Assembly: GCA_027485535.1 (NCBI GenBank)
Contig: JAIXQV010000158.1
Location: 1-7,409 of the forward strand
DNA length: 7,409 nt
Origin: Oxalobacteraceae bacterium
GTDB taxonomy: Bacteria > Pseudomonadota > Gammaproteobacteria > Burkholderiales > Burkholderiaceae_D
Direction: 5' to 3'
The notes under the pieces were generated by a model. It searched no databases and was not told the origin of the DNA. It saw only the letters and a program-made list of their open reading frames with translations. The translations under genes and the position numbers were made by a program. Positions 6,577 to 7,409 of this stretch are shown piece after piece (the stretch's first letter is position 1; each line of letters opens with the position of its first letter).

Positions 6577-7155
6577 ATGAAAATGATTTCCCGATTAATC
6601 ACCACACTCGCCCTCAGCACCGCTGTAGTCGCACCGGCTTTCGCTGCACCCGTTAGCTACGGTGTCGAGGCGAACCATACTTTCCCGCGCTTCTCGTACA
6701 CCCACCTCGGCTTTACCACGCAGCAATCGCGCTTTGATAAAACCACCGGTACCGTGGTGTACGACAAAGAAGGTCGCACCGGCTCCGTTGATATCAAGAT
6801 CGAGACCAGCTCGGTGAGCACGGGTTCTACGCTATTCAACCAGCATATTCAGGCTGAAGATTTTCTGGATACTGCCAAATATCCCACCGTGACCTTCAAG
6901 TCGACCAAGGTGAATTTTGATGGCGACAAGCCGGTTAGCATCGAAGGTGATCTGACAATGAAAGGTGTGACTAAGCGTGTCACACTGACAGTCACCCGCT
7001 TCCTCGCAGCACCACATCCGATCCAGAAGAAAGACACCATCGGTGCGGATGCCTACACCATCGTCAAGCGGTCCGATTTCAACATGGGTAAGTACGCGCC
7101 TGCTGTCAGCGATGAAGTACGTATTGATATCGCTATCGAAGCGCTGAAGCAGTAA
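6577..7155 (+). CDS. YceI-family periplasmic isoprenoid/lipid-binding protein
   Basis: The 192-residue precursor has a Sec signal peptide: KMISR basic start, a hydrophobic core to about residue 19, and a likely signal peptidase site after AFA (21-23). The mature part is a complete YceI domain, a lipocalin-like beta-barrel that in characterised members binds polyisoprenoids or ubiquinone-type molecules. Typical segments are VEANHTFPRFSYTHLGF (30-46), the FDKTTGTVVYD strand (53-63), FNQHIQAEDFLDTAKYPTVT (87-106), GDLTMKGVTKRVTL (124-137) and GADAYTIVKRSDFNMGKYAP (156-175). It has a strong GGAGGA ribosome binding site, follows the b561 gene by 28 bases and is followed by a strong terminator. The context suggests a periplasmic partner of the b561 protein; the bound ligand cannot be told from sequence. 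Confidence 0.95.
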   Translation: MKMISRLITTLALSTAVVAPAFAAPVSYGVEANHTFPRFSYTHLGFTTQQSRFDKTTGTVVYDKEGRTGSVDIKIETSSVSTGSTLFNQHIQAEDFLDTAKYPTVTFKSTKVNFDGDKPVSIEGDLTMKGVTKRVTLTVTRFLAAPHPIQKKDTIGADAYTIVKRSDFNMGKYAPAVSDEVRIDIAIEALKQ

Positions 7156-7171
7156 TCCTGCGCAGCATTAA

Positions 7172-7200
7172 AAAAACGCCCGCGAATCGCGGGCGTTTTT
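7172..7200. terminator. Strong bidirectional intrinsic terminator
   Basis: ACGCCCGCG (7176-7184) pairs perfectly with CGCGGGCGT (7188-7196) around the loop AAT, and flanking A and T runs lengthen the stem to 13 bp. On the plus strand the stem is followed by TTTTTGTTT; on the minus strand by seven T. It therefore ends the YceI operon and probably also the convergent minus-strand gene that stops at 7259. Confidence 0.93.
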
Positions 7201-7258
7201 GTTTGCTACTTGCCGTTCGGCTCTGGCTAGGCTTTAGCGTGGCTCAAGTCGGCCACAT

Positions 7259-7409
7259 TCACGCGCCATGACTTCCCACATCGTTGTTTGCTACGCCATT
7301 ACCGCTCTTGGCCGAACCGATCTGTGCCTCGAAGGCCCGCAAACGCTTGTACACCGAGATCAGTTCAACAATCGTACTCCAGCTGCGCACCAAGAACTGG
7401 AAAGACATC
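7259..7409 (-). CDS. C-terminal end of a probable SbmA/BacA-type peptide transporter (partial)
   Basis: On the minus strand an open frame runs from the window edge to a TGA at 7259-7261. It gives about 49 residues: SFQFLVRSWSTIVELISVYK near the edge, then RLRAFEAQIGSAKSGNGVAN and a short polar tail. The SFQ.LV.SW.TIVEL.S.YKRLR.FE pattern is what I recall at the C-terminus of SbmA/BacA inner-membrane proteins, which import peptide antibiotics and microcins using the proton gradient. The Met at 7406-7408 is probably internal, since SbmA-like proteins are about 400 residues; the rest lies beyond the window. The reading is supported by the stop lying 58 bases from the bidirectional terminator and by the convergent layout. 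The family call rests on one motif from memory and needs a database comparison. Confidence 0.6.
   Translation of the reverse strand, partial: MSFQFLVRSWSTIVELISVYKRLRAFEAQIGSAKSGNGVANNDVGSHGA

Noticed and set aside
1..7409. CRISPR arrays, tRNA genes, insertion sequences, phage genes, and Neisseria-type DNA uptake sequences
   Set aside because: Reading both strands showed no regularly spaced repeats, no cloverleaf, no transposase or integrase motif, and no GCCGTCTGAA copy.

Overview
The window reads as bacterial chromosome from a Gram-negative proteobacterium, most likely a betaproteobacterium. The evidence is a type I secretion ATPase/adaptor pair, a fused PabB-PabC enzyme beginning with an FALLDDA-type N-terminus, a CrgA/DhcR-like LysR regulator, a b561/YceI pair and a probable SbmA/BacA transporter end. 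Base composition is moderately GC-rich. The taxonomic call is inference. I see no tRNA, rRNA, CRISPR array, insertion sequence or phage gene.

Left part (1-2198, + strand): the 3' half of a type I secretion ABC transporter, cut by the window edge, overlaps by ATGA a complete HlyD/LapC-like periplasmic adaptor. Together they are the inner-membrane part of a type I secretion system. The outer-membrane TolC-like partner and the secreted substrate are not in the window.

Middle (2223-4999, - strand): a LysR-family regulator is followed, again with an ATGA overlap, by a 624-residue fusion of aminodeoxychorismate synthase component I and aminodeoxychorismate lyase, which makes p-aminobenzoate for folate. 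A hairpin with a T-rich tail on the minus strand lies between this gene and the adaptor gene and probably ends the pabB transcript.

Right part (5164-7155, + strand): facing away from the LysR gene across a 164-base intergenic region, three genes run together. They encode a LigB/DODA-type class III extradiol dioxygenase (TTG start), a cytochrome b561-type membrane protein (ATGA overlap) and a secreted YceI-family lipid/quinone-binding protein with a very good ribosome binding site. A strong bidirectional terminator at 7172-7200 closes the operon. Beyond it, on the minus strand, lies the last ~49 codons of a gene that looks like an SbmA/BacA-type peptide transporter, converging on the same terminator.

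How the genes may work together: the LysR protein probably controls the divergent dioxygenase-b561-YceI operon. A cytosolic aromatic-ring enzyme, a quinol-linked membrane haem protein and a periplasmic isoprenoid carrier suggest a redox or quinone/catechol stress module. That joint role is inference. Coupling of the regulator to a folate-branch enzyme is the most unexpected arrangement here. Otherwise the window is largely made of known families, and I did not find a clearly new system.
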